A stretch of DNA of 64,000 nucleotides from Pseudodesulfovibrio portus (lineage in GTDB: Bacteria; Desulfobacterota; Desulfovibrionia; Desulfovibrionales; Desulfovibrionaceae), in contig NZ_AP026708.1 in assembly GCF_026000375.1 (NCBI RefSeq), positions 64,501 through 128,500 of the forward strand, written 5' to 3'. Every line of letters starts with the position of its first letter. The stretch's first letter is position 1. Under the pieces are notes generated by a model, which searched no databases, had not been told where the DNA came from, and was given only the letters and a program-made list of their open reading frames with translations. The position numbers were made by a program, and so were the translations under genes. Shown one piece after another: positions 26,894 through 35,291 of the stretch.

Positions 26894-27145
26894 CTATTCC
26901 CCCTTGAGCGCGGCGTCGATCTTGTCCTTGTGATACCCTACCACGACCTTGTCCTTGATGACGATGGTGGGGAAGGAGACCGCCGGGTTGTGTTTCTTGA
27001 TCTCGTCAACGGCCTGTTTGCGCTCGTCGCCGGTCAGCTCGTCCACATGGACGCATTCGTATTTGACGCCGCATTCGTCGAGGTATTTCTTGGCGTTGCG
27101 GCAATGGATGCAGGTGGAGAGTGCGAATACCTTGACATCATTCAT
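26894..27145 (-). CDS. Glutaredoxin-like protein
   Basis: An 83-residue thioredoxin-fold protein with the redox motif CIHC at about residues 12-15 (STCIHCRNAKKYL), the cis-Pro in AVSFPTIVIKD and a GYHKDKIDAAL end, as in small glutaredoxins. GGAGG lies eight bases before the ATG at 27145. A longer form from GTG at 27259 would also have a ribosome site (AGGGA) and would add a 38-residue polar tail. The two-base gap to the FTR catalytic chain suggests a redox pair: FTR reducing this protein in place of a thioredoxin. Confidence 0.82.
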   Translation of the reverse strand: MNDVKVFALSTCIHCRNAKKYLDECGVKYECVHVDELTGDERKQAVDEIKKHNPAVSFPTIVIKDKVVVGYHKDKIDAALKGE

Positions 27146-27262
27146 TCTGAAGGCCTCCAGGTCGAACGGTGAGCTCGTTTGTTGGTTTCGGGAATCAGGC
27201 GACCGGTCGGATTGACTGTCTTCGGCTCCCGTGAAGAAATTTTTAATCAACTCAAGCACAGA

Positions 27263-28153
27263 TCAGTCCCTTCTCATGGTCAATTCCAATTTCCTGACGG
27301 CCAGGGAGCACAGGAACGTCAGCACGAAATACATGCCGAGGACCGTGGTCCAGATCTCGAAGCTCCGATAGGTGGTCGTCATGAGCTGCTGGGCCTGGAA
27401 CGTCAATTCCTCGATGGAGATGACCGATACGATGGCCGAGTCCTTGATGGTAGATATAAACTGTCCGGCCAGGGCTGGCAACATGCGTTGCATGGCCTGG
27501 GGCAGGACGATATGGACCATGGTTTGGAAACGGGTCATGCCCATGGAAGCCGCCGCCTCCCATTGGCCCTTGTCAACGGACTCGATGCCTGCGCGCACGA
27601 TCTCCGCGATGTAGGCCGCCTCGAACAGGGCCAGGGTGATCAGGGCGGACAGGAACCTGGGAAAGCGGTTCATGGGCCCGAAGAGCCAGCTCAGGGCTTC
27701 CAGCGCCGTGTCGGACAGCCCGTAGATGGCGTCCTCCACCCTGAGCAGGGTCATGATCTGGTCGCCGATGAAGAAGTAGAAGACGAAGATCAGCACCAAT
27801 GGCGGGGTGTTGCGGATCAGCCCGACGTAGGCCGAGGCGACCTGGCGTTTGAACAGGCTGGGGCTGACCCTGAACAGTCCCATCACGGTGCCGAGCAGGA
27901 GGGCCAGAATTCCGGCCCACAGGCTCAACCGGATGGTGGTCAGCAGACCGAGGGTCAACAGTCCCGGTTTCCATGATTGTGCGGGCTCGTCGAAGCGCAG
28001 CAGGAACTGCGGGATGATCTCCCAGTTCCAGTGGTAGTTCAGCCCGGTCAGCGCCTTGAAGGCGACGTAGCCGATCACCCCGGCCAGCGCCGCCAGGATG
28101 GCGGCGTCCAGCCAGGTGATGGGAATGCGTTTGGTGTTCGTGGATCGATTCAA
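27263..28153 (-). CDS. Polar amino-acid ABC transporter permease (HisM/GlnP family)
   Basis: A 296-residue membrane protein with about six helices and the EAA coupling loop EAAASMGMTRFQ. 'TLGLLTTIRLSLWAGILALLLG' and 'YVGLIRNTPPLVLIFVFYF' are typical for glutamate/glutamine/His-type permeases; the N terminus adds an extra hydrophobic helix. Lies in a minus-strand cluster with a second permease and a lipoprotein binding protein. No ATPase gene is within the cluster. Confidence 0.9.
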   Translation of the reverse strand: MNRSTNTKRIPITWLDAAILAALAGVIGYVAFKALTGLNYHWNWEIIPQFLLRFDEPAQSWKPGLLTLGLLTTIRLSLWAGILALLLGTVMGLFRVSPSLFKRQVASAYVGLIRNTPPLVLIFVFYFFIGDQIMTLLRVEDAIYGLSDTALEALSWLFGPMNRFPRFLSALITLALFEAAYIAEIVRAGIESVDKGQWEAAASMGMTRFQTMVHIVLPQAMQRMLPALAGQFISTIKDSAIVSVISIEELTFQAQQLMTTTYRSFEIWTTVLGMYFVLTFLCSLAVRKLELTMRRD

Positions 28154-28163
28154 GAAACCGGCT

Positions 28164-29009
28164 CTACTGGATCTGGTCTTCCCATTCGTTGGTGTAGAAC
28201 CAGTACTCGTACCGGTTTTGGAGCCAGCCCTTGCTTGAGGTGAAGCGCACCCAGTTGTTGAGCCAGTTCAGAAAATCGGGATCTCCCTTCCTGACGGCAA
28301 AGGATATGGGCTCCTGGGTCAGGTCTTCCTTGACGGGAAGGTAGAGCTGATCCGGGTATTCCTTGGCCAGGTTGAAGGGCAGGGGGTTGGAGGCCACCAG
28401 GGCGTGGACGCGTTCGTTGAGCAGTTCCTGAATGGTCTGGGATTCCTCGTCGAAGAAAAGAATCTTGGCCTTGGGCAGGAAGTTCTTGGCCGCTTCGGCC
28501 GCCGTGGTGCCGAGCCGGACCGCGATGGTGGTGTCGGGCGTGTTGAAGTCGGCGATCCGGGTACGGTCGCCGGCAAGCTTGCGGCTTGCCGTCAGGGACA
28601 TGCCGGAGAATTCATAGGGCACGGAGAAGTTGACCTTGAGGTTGCGCTGCGGGGTGATGGACATGCCGCCGATGATGATGTCGAACTTGCCGGTCAACAG
28701 GGCCGGGATGATGCCGGACCACTTGGTGGGCACGAACTCGGCCTTGACGCCCATGTCTTCGGCCAGACGCTTGGCGACTTCGATCTCGAAGCCGATGTAG
28801 TCGCCGTTCTTGTCCTTCATGGCCCAGGGCTTGAATGTGTCGAAGCCGACCTTGATCACGCCGCGCTGGAGGATGGTTTCCAACTGGCTGACCTTGGTGT
28901 CGGCGGCTTCGGCTTTTTGTGTTTCTTGGGGTGCCTGGCTGCAGCCCGTCATGGGCAGGACGAGCAGGCAGAAAAGTGTGACGGCGACAAAGATGCGTAT
29001 GGGTTTCAT
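28164..29009 (-). CDS. Polar amino-acid ABC transporter substrate-binding lipoprotein
   Basis: A 281-residue family 3 solute-binding protein. The signal ends in the lipobox LPMTGC (Cys about residue 23), so it is membrane-anchored. GVIKVGFDTFKPWAMKDKNGDYIGFE is the family 3 signature, followed by KWSGIIPALLTGKFDIIIGGMSIT and the ligand-binding FSVPYEFSG. Ligand probably a polar or acidic amino acid. The permease gene follows after 10 bases. Confidence 0.9.
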   Translation of the reverse strand: MKPIRIFVAVTLFCLLVLPMTGCSQAPQETQKAEAADTKVSQLETILQRGVIKVGFDTFKPWAMKDKNGDYIGFEIEVAKRLAEDMGVKAEFVPTKWSGIIPALLTGKFDIIIGGMSITPQRNLKVNFSVPYEFSGMSLTASRKLAGDRTRIADFNTPDTTIAVRLGTTAAEAAKNFLPKAKILFFDEESQTIQELLNERVHALVASNPLPFNLAKEYPDQLYLPVKEDLTQEPISFAVRKGDPDFLNWLNNWVRFTSSKGWLQNRYEYWFYTNEWEDQIQ

Positions 29010-29050
29010 CGAATTCTCCTTTATCCGGCGACGCGCCGGAACGGTTGTGA

Positions 29051-29146
29051 TTATTTGCAGGAATCCTGGGCACAGGTGATGTGCGACACTCCTTCGATGG
29101 CGATCATGATGGTATCGTCCAGTTTGGTTGCCCGCCAGATGGTCAT
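29051..29146 (-). CDS. Small ORF, 31 residues, unknown
   Basis: A 31-codon frame with AAGGAG six bases before its ATG, lying between the upstream permease (ends 29177) and the binding-protein gene (starts 29009), same strand. The peptide starts MTIWRATKLDD, has a short hydrophobic centre (TIMIAIEGV) and ends with HITCAQDSCK, with two Cys five apart. It matches nothing I recognise. Translation is plausible from the ribosome site and its position inside a polycistronic unit, but it could be chance. Confidence 0.4.
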   Translation of the reverse strand: MTIWRATKLDDTIMIAIEGVSHITCAQDSCK

Positions 29147-29176
29147 GGTTGTCTCCTTTGGGTTGAAGGGTGTTTA

Positions 29177-29986
29177 TTATACGGTTTTATACCGTTTTTC
29201 CAAATAATTGGCGGCGCCGGCCAGGGCCAGTATGACAGCCAGATAGATGGCGGCGACCGTGAACCAGATTTCAAAGGTCAGGAAGGTTTCGGCATCGATC
29301 ATCCGTCCCTGTTGAGTCAGGTCCAGGATGGCGATGGTTGAGACCAGTGCCGAGTCCTTGATCAGCGAGACGGCCTGGCTGGTCAGCGGGGGCAGCACCC
29401 GGCGTACGGCCTGGGGCAGGATGATGTGGCGGTACATGGCGTACGGCCCCATGCCGAGGCTCTTGGCCGCTTCCCACTGCCCTGTGTCGATGGAGGTGAT
29501 GCCCGCCCGGAAGATTTCGGACGCATAGGCCCCCTCGAACAGGCTGAGTGCGATGACCGCGGCCCAGAAGGCGGACATGTCCAGGATGGGCGCGGCCACG
29601 AAGTAGATGAAAAATATCTGGATGAGCAGGGGGGAGTTGCGGATCAGTTCCATGTAAGTGCGTGCCACGCCGCGTCCGGCCCAGGACCTGGACATGCGCA
29701 ACAGCGCCGTTCCCATGCCGATGACCAGCATCAACCCCATGCTCACGGCCGTGATCTGCAGGGTCACGCCCAGCCCCAGGAGCAGGTTGCCCCAGGTGAA
29801 TCCATGGTCCGTGACCTGCCACAGGTATTGCGGGATGCGGTACCACTGCCAATTGTACCCCAGCCGTTGGGTGCCCGCTGCCAGGAGCCAGATCAGGCAG
29901 CCGGCAAGGGTGATGAACTTGGCCGTGTCCGTGATTGCGGAAACGGTCAGCCAGGGTTTGCGAGGTGGTGTGTGGGCAATCGGCAT
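29177..29986 (-). CDS. Polar amino-acid ABC transporter permease (HisM/GlnP family)
   Basis: A 269-residue membrane protein, paralogous to the permease at 27263. The EAA loop reads EAAKSLGMGPYAMYRH and the preceding 'YMELIRNSPLLIQIFFIYF' is diagnostic. First gene of the cluster on the minus strand. Two different permeases suggest a heterodimeric channel around the single binding protein; the ATPase must come from elsewhere in the genome. Confidence 0.9.
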   Translation of the reverse strand: MPIAHTPPRKPWLTVSAITDTAKFITLAGCLIWLLAAGTQRLGYNWQWYRIPQYLWQVTDHGFTWGNLLLGLGVTLQITAVSMGLMLVIGMGTALLRMSRSWAGRGVARTYMELIRNSPLLIQIFFIYFVAAPILDMSAFWAAVIALSLFEGAYASEIFRAGITSIDTGQWEAAKSLGMGPYAMYRHIILPQAVRRVLPPLTSQAVSLIKDSALVSTIAILDLTQQGRMIDAETFLTFEIWFTVAAIYLAVILALAGAANYLEKRYKTV

Positions 29987-30088
29987 TCGGCTCTCGAAAC
30001 GCTGTTTGTCGGCGTTGAGATGTCACAGTAGCAGAAACCGGCACGGAGTGCAGGTCTTTTTCCTTTTCGTTCGGTGAAGATGGAATGA

Positions 30089-30730
30089 TCAGGCGATTGC
30101 AGCCAGGCGTTCGTCGAGAATTTCCTTAATGCGTTCAAATACTTGTTCGGGCGAATTGTCGGCATTGACCACGCGCATCCGGTCCTTGTTGAAGGCCGCC
30201 CATGTGAGGTAGCCCTCGCGGATTTTATTATGGAAGGAGATGTGTTCCGCCTCGAACCGCCCTTCCTCCTTGGCCTTGCCGTCCTCGATGTTGCGCAGCA
30301 TGGCCCGCTTCAGGCCGATTTCCGGGTCGATGTCCAGGACGATGGTCAGGTCGGGCCACAGTCCGTCCACGGCCACCTCGTTGAGTTCCCTGAGGGTCTT
30401 GGTGTCCAGGCCGCGTCCGTAGCCCTGGTAGACGATGGTCGAGTCCGCGAACCGGTCGCAGAGCACGACCTTGCCCGCGTCGAGTTCGGGCCTGATGACC
30501 TGGGCCACGTGCTGGGCCCGGTCCGCCAGGTAGAGAAAGAGTTCGGTGATGGGCGTGATGTCCCGGTTGTCCACGTGCAGGAGCATCTTGCGCAGTTCCC
30601 TGCCCACACGGCTGCCGCCCGGCTCCAGGGTGAGGAACACGTCCCGGCCCTTGGATTCGAGGTATTCCCTGACCTTCTTGATCTGCGTGGACTTTCCGGT
30701 GCCTTCTATGCCTTCAAAGGTAACAAACAT
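30089..30730 (-). CDS. tmk: Thymidylate kinase
   Basis: A 213-residue dTMP kinase. P-loop [10 protein letters not shown] at residues 6-15, the [16 protein letters not shown] segment with the DR-(Y/F) motif, and [13 protein letters not shown], the usual thymidylate-binding loop. Length normal. The start codon lies 25 bases inside the end of the yhaM-like gene, so the two are translationally overlapped. Confidence 0.93.
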   Translation of the reverse strand: MFVTFEGIEGTGKSTQIKKVREYLESKGRDVFLTLEPGGSRVGRELRKMLLHVDNRDITPITELFLYLADRAQHVAQVIRPELDAGKVVLCDRFADSTIVYQGYGRGLDTKTLRELNEVAVDGLWPDLTIVLDIDPEIGLKRAMLRNIEDGKAKEEGRFEAEHISFHNKIREGYLTWAAFNKDRMRVVNADNSPEQVFERIKEILDERLAAIA

Positions 30731-31746
30731 TGATTCTCCGGCTTGCCGTTGTTCTTTTTCGATTTGTCAGGGGTTTGCGTAGGGCGATAAACGTTTCGCT
30801 CCAAAAAGCGCATGTAGGGCGACCAGTCCTGCCCGGTCTTGTCCATTTCGGCGTATGCCTGGTCGATGATGTTCAGTTTGGCGTCCATGTTATCCGCGAA
30901 GTGGAGGATGAAGGCCTCGGGCGTCTTTGGGCGGACCGGAGAGCCGAACTCGTGTTCCCCGTGGTGGCTGGTGATCAGGTGCTTGAGGTGCATCTTGAGG
31001 CCATCGTCCAGGGTCTTGCTCTTTTTCAGGAACGGCTCGAGCTTTTCCACGCCGATCTGGATGTGGCCGAACAGCCGTCCCTCGTCGGTGTAGTCGTTGG
31101 CCGGGCCGCCGGACAACTCCCAGGCCTTGCCGAGGTCATGAAAGATGGCCCCTGCGAGCAGGGTCTGGCGGTCCAGGGCCGGATACACGTCGCACAGGGC
31201 CATGCAGGCGCGGGACACCTGGAGGGTGTGCTCGAGCAGGCCGCCGACGTATGCGTGGTGAACGGTCTTGGCACCCGGCGCGGTCAGCATCCGGCTTCGG
31301 ATTTCCGTGTTGCCCAGGACCTTCTTGCAGAATTTTTTCCAGGGCCCGTGCTTCATGTGCTCGGTAACCAAATCCTCGACGGCCTCCATCAGTTCTTCGG
31401 GAGGCACGCAGGAGGTGGGCAGGAAATCGGCCAGGTCCACATCGGGGTCGTCGGCTTCGAGGATGGCCATGTGGTCCACCCGAAGCTGGCTCTTGTCGCG
31501 ATAGCTCTCGACAAAACCTTTGACGCGCACGACGAGCCCGGGTTCCAGGGACGGGTAGTCCTGGCTCTTGGGGCTCCATATCTTGCCGTCGATCTTGCCG
31601 GTTGCATCCTGGAAGGTGATGTTCCAGTAAGGGCCGTTTCGGGACTGCGCCTGGTTGGCCGAGGCCAGGAGAAAGAGGTCGTCGACCGGTTGGCCGGGGG
31701 CCATTTCATGGATATGTTGAGACTTTTTTCCCACGTATCTTGCCAT
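30706..31746 (-). CDS. OB-fold + HD domain protein, YhaM-type 3'-5' exoribonuclease-like
   Basis: A 346-residue protein: an N-terminal OB-type nucleic-acid-binding domain (about residues 20-95, '[20 protein letters not shown]') and a central HD domain ([34 protein letters not shown]). This architecture is that of YhaM/CBF1, a 3'-5' exoribonuclease in Firmicutes. 'Pro-Lys-Thr-Pro-Glu-Ala' before the last HD His is standard. Divergent from surE and coupled to tmk. Confidence 0.83.
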   Translation of the reverse strand: MARYVGKKSQHIHEMAPGQPVDDLFLLASANQAQSRNGPYWNITFQDATGKIDGKIWSPKSQDYPSLEPGLVVRVKGFVESYRDKSQLRVDHMAILEADDPDVDLADFLPTSCVPPEELMEAVEDLVTEHMKHGPWKKFCKKVLGNTEIRSRMLTAPGAKTVHHAYVGGLLEHTLQVSRACMALCDVYPALDRQTLLAGAIFHDLGKAWELSGGPANDYTDEGRLFGHIQIGVEKLEPFLKKSKTLDDGLKMHLKHLITSHHGEHEFGSPVRPKTPEAFILHFADNMDAKLNIIDQAYAEMDKTGQDWSPYMRFLERNVYRPTQTPDKSKKNNGKPENQCLLPLKA

Positions 31747-31887
31747 TGGATTGATGTTGAGATACCCGGTCCATACGCGTATGGTCGCATTGATTGCCGA
31801 GTGAACGCGGATTCGTCCGCTCCATGGTTATGAACCTGATTTCACTCCTCTTGTCAAATTGAAGAAGCGCATCAGAGCGGAGTAATG

Positions 31888-32640
31888 ATGAATATACTTC
31901 TGGCCAACGACGACGGCATCCAGGCAGTGGGGCTCCGCGCCCTGTATTTTGCCCTGGTGGATGCCGGGCACGATGTCCATGTGGTGGCCCCGGTCACCGA
32001 ACAGTCGGCCGTGGGACACGCCGTGACTTTGTCCATGCCGGTGCGGGTCAAGCAGTTCAAGGAGAACGGCTTCGTGGGGCAGGGCGTCTACGGTACGCCT
32101 GTGGACTGCGTGAAGCTGGGCCTGTCGACGCTGCTGCCCGACAAGCCCGATCTCGTCCTGTCCGGCATCAATGCGGGCGCCAACGTGGGCGTGGATATCC
32201 TCTATTCGGGAACCGTGTCCGCCGCCACCGAAGGCGCGCTCATGGAGATTCCGGCCATGGCCGTGTCCATGGATAATTTCAATCCCGAGGACCTGAGCGG
32301 CCAGGCCCGTTTCACTGCGGAGTTGTTGCCGAAAATCCCGTGGCTGGATCTGCCCCGAAAATGCGTGCTCAATCTCAATTTTCCTGATTGCCCTGTTGAG
32401 GAAGCCGGGGAATTGGTGCTGTGCCCGCACACCCGTGCCTCGTACACGGACTGGTACGACACGCGCAAGGACCCGCGCGGCAGGCCGTACTATTGGTTGG
32501 ACGGTGCAATTCCGCCCGAGCGGATCAGTCCGGACCGTGATCGGGCGTTGCTCACGGACGGGCACGTCACCCTGACGCCGTTGCATTTCGATTTCACGGA
32601 TCATGATGCGCTGAATCTCCTGAAAGCTGCGGGAATGTGA
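31888..32640 (+). CDS. surE: 5'/3'-nucleotidase SurE
   Basis: A 250-residue stationary-phase survival nucleotidase. LLANDDGI at residues 4-11 gives the two Asp metal ligands, Ser/Asn ligands lie in 'EQSAVGHAVTL' and SGINAGANVGVDILYSGTVSAATEG. Of two adjacent ATG codons (31885 and 31888) the second has the better distance to CGGAG. It removes phosphate from nucleoside monophosphates. Confidence 0.94.
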   Translation: MNILLANDDGIQAVGLRALYFALVDAGHDVHVVAPVTEQSAVGHAVTLSMPVRVKQFKENGFVGQGVYGTPVDCVKLGLSTLLPDKPDLVLSGINAGANVGVDILYSGTVSAATEGALMEIPAMAVSMDNFNPEDLSGQARFTAELLPKIPWLDLPRKCVLNLNFPDCPVEEAGELVLCPHTRASYTDWYDTRKDPRGRPYYWLDGAIPPERISPDRDRALLTDGHVTLTPLHFDFTDHDALNLLKAAGM

Positions 32641-32647
32641 TACTCCG

Positions 32648-32676
32648 TTGACGGATAATAATTGCAAACGTATTGT
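32648..32676 (+). promoter_or_regulatory. Sigma-70-type promoter for gap
   Basis: TTGACG (32648-32653), 17-base AT-rich spacer, TATTGT (32671-32676), 53 bases before the gap start codon. Placement right after surE gives gap its own promoter. Confidence 0.6.
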
Positions 32677-32729
32677 GCCTCTCTAGACTCGAATATTGAA
32701 AAAATGCTCACGCAGAGGAGGAAGCTGCC

Positions 32730-33713
32730 ATGGCAACACGCATAGGTTTGAACGGATTTGGACGTATCGGTCGGTATCTCACCCGGTTGTTGGCGAGTGA
32801 AAGTGATTTGGAACTGGTTGCGGTCAACGCCCGAGCGTCCAATGAGGACCTGGCGCATCTGCTTAAATATGACTCCGCCCATGGTCGTTTCATGGATGTG
32901 GAACCCACCGCCGACGGGTTCAAGGTGGCCGGAAAGCCGGTCAAGGTGACCCGCAACGCTCCGGGCGAATGGACCTGGGGAGACCTTGGATGCGATATCG
33001 TAGTCGAATCCACCGGCAAGTTCACCGACCGGGAGAGCTGCGAGAAGCACCTGGCCTGCGGCGCCAAGAAGGTGATCATCTCCGCGCCTGGCAAGGACGC
33101 CGATGTGACCGTGGTCGTCGGCGTCAACGAGGAAGCCCTCAAGCCCGAGCACAAGATCATTTCCAATGCTTCCTGCACCACCAACTGCCTGGCCCCGCTG
33201 GCCAAGGTGATCAACGACACCTACGGCATCAAGCACGGCATCATGACCACGGTTCACTCCTACACCATGAGCCAGCGCATCCTGGACGGCTCCCACAAGG
33301 ACATCCGTCGCGCTCGTGCCTGCGCCGTGAACATGGTGCCCACCACCACCGGCGCGGCCCGCGCCGTGGGGCTGGTCATCCCGGAACTCAATGGCGTGCT
33401 GGACGGCATGGCCATTCGCGTTCCCACTCAGAACGTGTCCCTGGTTGATCTGGTCTGCGAACTGAAGAAGGAAGCCACGGCCGAGGAAGTCAACGCCGCG
33501 CTCAAGGCTGCGGCCAACGATTCCATGGGCTATTCCGAAGAGCCGCTGGTCTCCATCGACTACATGGGCTCCACCTTCGGCGGCGTGGTGGACAGCGCCC
33601 TGACCCGCGTCATGGGTGGCACTCAGCTCAAGCTGATCATCTGGTATGACAACGAGGCCGGTTTCACCAATCAGCTCCTGCGCCTGACTAAGAAGGCCGC
33701 CGGAATGCTGTAA
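32730..33713 (+). CDS. gap: Glyceraldehyde-3-phosphate dehydrogenase, type I
   Basis: A 327-residue enzyme oxidising glyceraldehyde 3-phosphate to 1,3-bisphosphoglycerate with NAD(P). GLNGFGRIGR is at residues 6-15, the catalytic Cys in SNASCTTNCLAPL, the substrate/phosphate sites in NMVPTTTGAAR and 'MAIRVPTQNVSLVDL', and the C-terminal WYDNEAGFTNQLL. AGGAGG lies ahead of the ATG. A strong terminator follows. Confidence 0.96.
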   Translation: MATRIGLNGFGRIGRYLTRLLASESDLELVAVNARASNEDLAHLLKYDSAHGRFMDVEPTADGFKVAGKPVKVTRNAPGEWTWGDLGCDIVVESTGKFTDRESCEKHLACGAKKVIISAPGKDADVTVVVGVNEEALKPEHKIISNASCTTNCLAPLAKVINDTYGIKHGIMTTVHSYTMSQRILDGSHKDIRRARACAVNMVPTTTGAARAVGLVIPELNGVLDGMAIRVPTQNVSLVDLVCELKKEATAEEVNAALKAAANDSMGYSEEPLVSIDYMGSTFGGVVDSALTRVMGGTQLKLIIWYDNEAGFTNQLLRLTKKAAGML

Positions 33714-33736
33714 TTTCACTGATAAATTGACGAGAT

Positions 33737-33770
33737 GGCTGCCCTGCGAAAGCGGGGCGGCCTTTTTTTT
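33737..33770 (+). terminator. Intrinsic terminator after gap
   Basis: GGCTGCCCTGC pairs with GCGGGGCGGCC (two G.U pairs) around a GAAA tetraloop, followed by T8. Confidence 0.9.
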
Positions 33771-33830
33771 GCCCTGGCATGAAAAAAATAAAAGAAAAAT
33801 AGTCTTAATAAAACTAAAGGATAAGGTAAA

Positions 33831-33859
33831 TTGATGCAGTAATTTGAAAATCGTAACTA
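33831..33859 (+). promoter_or_regulatory. Possible promoter for the EAL-HDOD gene
   Basis: TTGATG (33831-33836), 17-base spacer, TAACTA (33854-33859), within an AT-rich block between the gap terminator and the ATG at 33903. Matches are moderate. Confidence 0.4.
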
Positions 33860-33902
33860 AAATCAATGTTTACGTACATGTCTCGTTGGAGTAGGTGTTG
33901 AA

Positions 33903-35219
33903 ATGACTGTTTCAAATGAGTGTTGCAAGTTGAATGGAATGACGATTTCCCGAAATGCTGTGAGGCTGAGTATGGATACTGCGCAAGCTGCTGACCTGAG
34001 TACGGATGTGATGCGCATGATTGTCAGACGACCGATTTTCAAGCGGGACAGGAGCGTCTGGGGCTACGAGCTTGTATCCGACAAGCCGTGGTCTTCCGAT
34101 GGCGTCGGGACCGTGTCGCTCAAGAGATTGGTTTCCGGCCAGTTGGAAAAACTGGCCGCCCTCGGTGTCGGCCCCGGGGACGGCAAGAAACTGTTCCTGA
34201 ACATCGACAGCGAGGATTTGTTGCACGACGCATGGTCCCGGAAGTGGGATCAATGCGTGTTCGGCATATGCGGGGGGGCCGTTTGTTCGCAGGCCTGCTC
34301 CGGCTTTGCCGACCGGGCGCACGAACTGGGTGGGAGCGTCGCCCTGGAGGCCGACGGTCCATCCGGGGCCGCTGTTATGGACAAGTGCGACATAATCAAG
34401 GTTTCCCTGGCCGGGAAAACACCGGCGGATATTGTCGGCATTCGCAAGAGATACAAGGAGTTCAGCGGCAAGCTCCTGGCTACCGACATCCCTGATTGGG
34501 AGACTTTCGAGGGGACAAAGGCATTGGGGTTCCACTATTTCCAAGGCCCGTTTTTCGTGGAGCCCCGGATAGAGAAGGGTGCCAAATTACAGCCGAGCAT
34601 GGTCTCCAAGCTGCAATTGCTCCGTGAACTGGGGGCGCCGGTCTGCGAGATGCAGGAGCTGGCGCGGATCATCGCGTCGGATGTTTCGCTGAGTTACCGC
34701 ATCCTGCAGTATATCAACTCGGCCTCCTTCGGCCTGAAAAACAAGATCAAATCCATTCAGCAGGCCATCTCCCTGTTGGGACTCGATGAGCTCAAGCACT
34801 GGGCAACGGTGGTGACCATGACCGACCTTGATTCCACGCCCAACGGAGAGGAGTTGGCATACATGGCTTTGCAGCGCGCACGGTTCCTCTCCGGGCTGGC
34901 ATCGACCATCAAGGCCTGCAGACACACGCCTGAGACCATGTTCTTGCTGGGGCTTTTCTCCATGCTCGACGCCCTGTTGGATCACCCCATGGAAAAGGCG
35001 CTGGAGGGGATTCCTTTGGCCATCGATCTCAAGGAGGGGTTGTGCGGTGCAGACAACGAATATGGAGATTGTCTGCGGATGCTGGCTGCCGTGGAACGCG
35101 GCGACTGGGAGATGGCCAACGGGCTTCTGAGTCGATACGGGGCCTGTGTCACCAAGGCGGCCACCGAATATCTCAAGGCATCCAGGTGGGCGGCAAGACA
35201 ATTGCCGAACATGAAGTGA
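33903..35219 (+). CDS. Degenerate EAL + HDOD domain signalling protein
   Basis: A 438-residue protein of the YuxH/CdgJ type. The N-terminal half (about residues 38-210) resembles an EAL domain: VRRPIFKRDRSVWGYELVSD at the start, 'CDIIKVSL' near the place of the catalytic Asp-Lys, and GFHYFQGPFFVEP near its end; the ExL motif and acidic metal ligands are not kept, so cyclic-di-GMP hydrolysis is unlikely. The C-terminal HDOD domain (about residues 230-420) has ARIIASDVSLSYRILQYINSASFG. Members of this class control motility or attachment by protein binding. Confidence 0.82.
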   Translation: MTVSNECCKLNGMTISRNAVRLSMDTAQAADLSTDVMRMIVRRPIFKRDRSVWGYELVSDKPWSSDGVGTVSLKRLVSGQLEKLAALGVGPGDGKKLFLNIDSEDLLHDAWSRKWDQCVFGICGGAVCSQACSGFADRAHELGGSVALEADGPSGAAVMDKCDIIKVSLAGKTPADIVGIRKRYKEFSGKLLATDIPDWETFEGTKALGFHYFQGPFFVEPRIEKGAKLQPSMVSKLQLLRELGAPVCEMQELARIIASDVSLSYRILQYINSASFGLKNKIKSIQQAISLLGLDELKHWATVVTMTDLDSTPNGEELAYMALQRARFLSGLASTIKACRHTPETMFLLGLFSMLDALLDHPMEKALEGIPLAIDLKEGLCGADNEYGDCLRMLAAVERGDWEMANGLLSRYGACVTKAATEYLKASRWAARQLPNMK

Positions 35220-35228
35220 TGTTTTTCA

Positions 35229-35286
35229 CGACATGCACGCAAAAAGGCCACCCGGATATCCGGGTGGCCTTTTTGCGTGCATGTCG
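35229..35286. terminator. Bidirectional terminator, 29-bp perfect palindrome
   Basis: Bases 35229-35257 are the exact complement of 35258-35286 with no spacer in the alignment (the few central bases form the loop). AAAAAGGCC and GGCCTTTTT in the arms give both directions a U tract. It separates the EAL-HDOD gene and cimA. Confidence 0.9.
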
Positions 35287-35291
35287 ATCGA

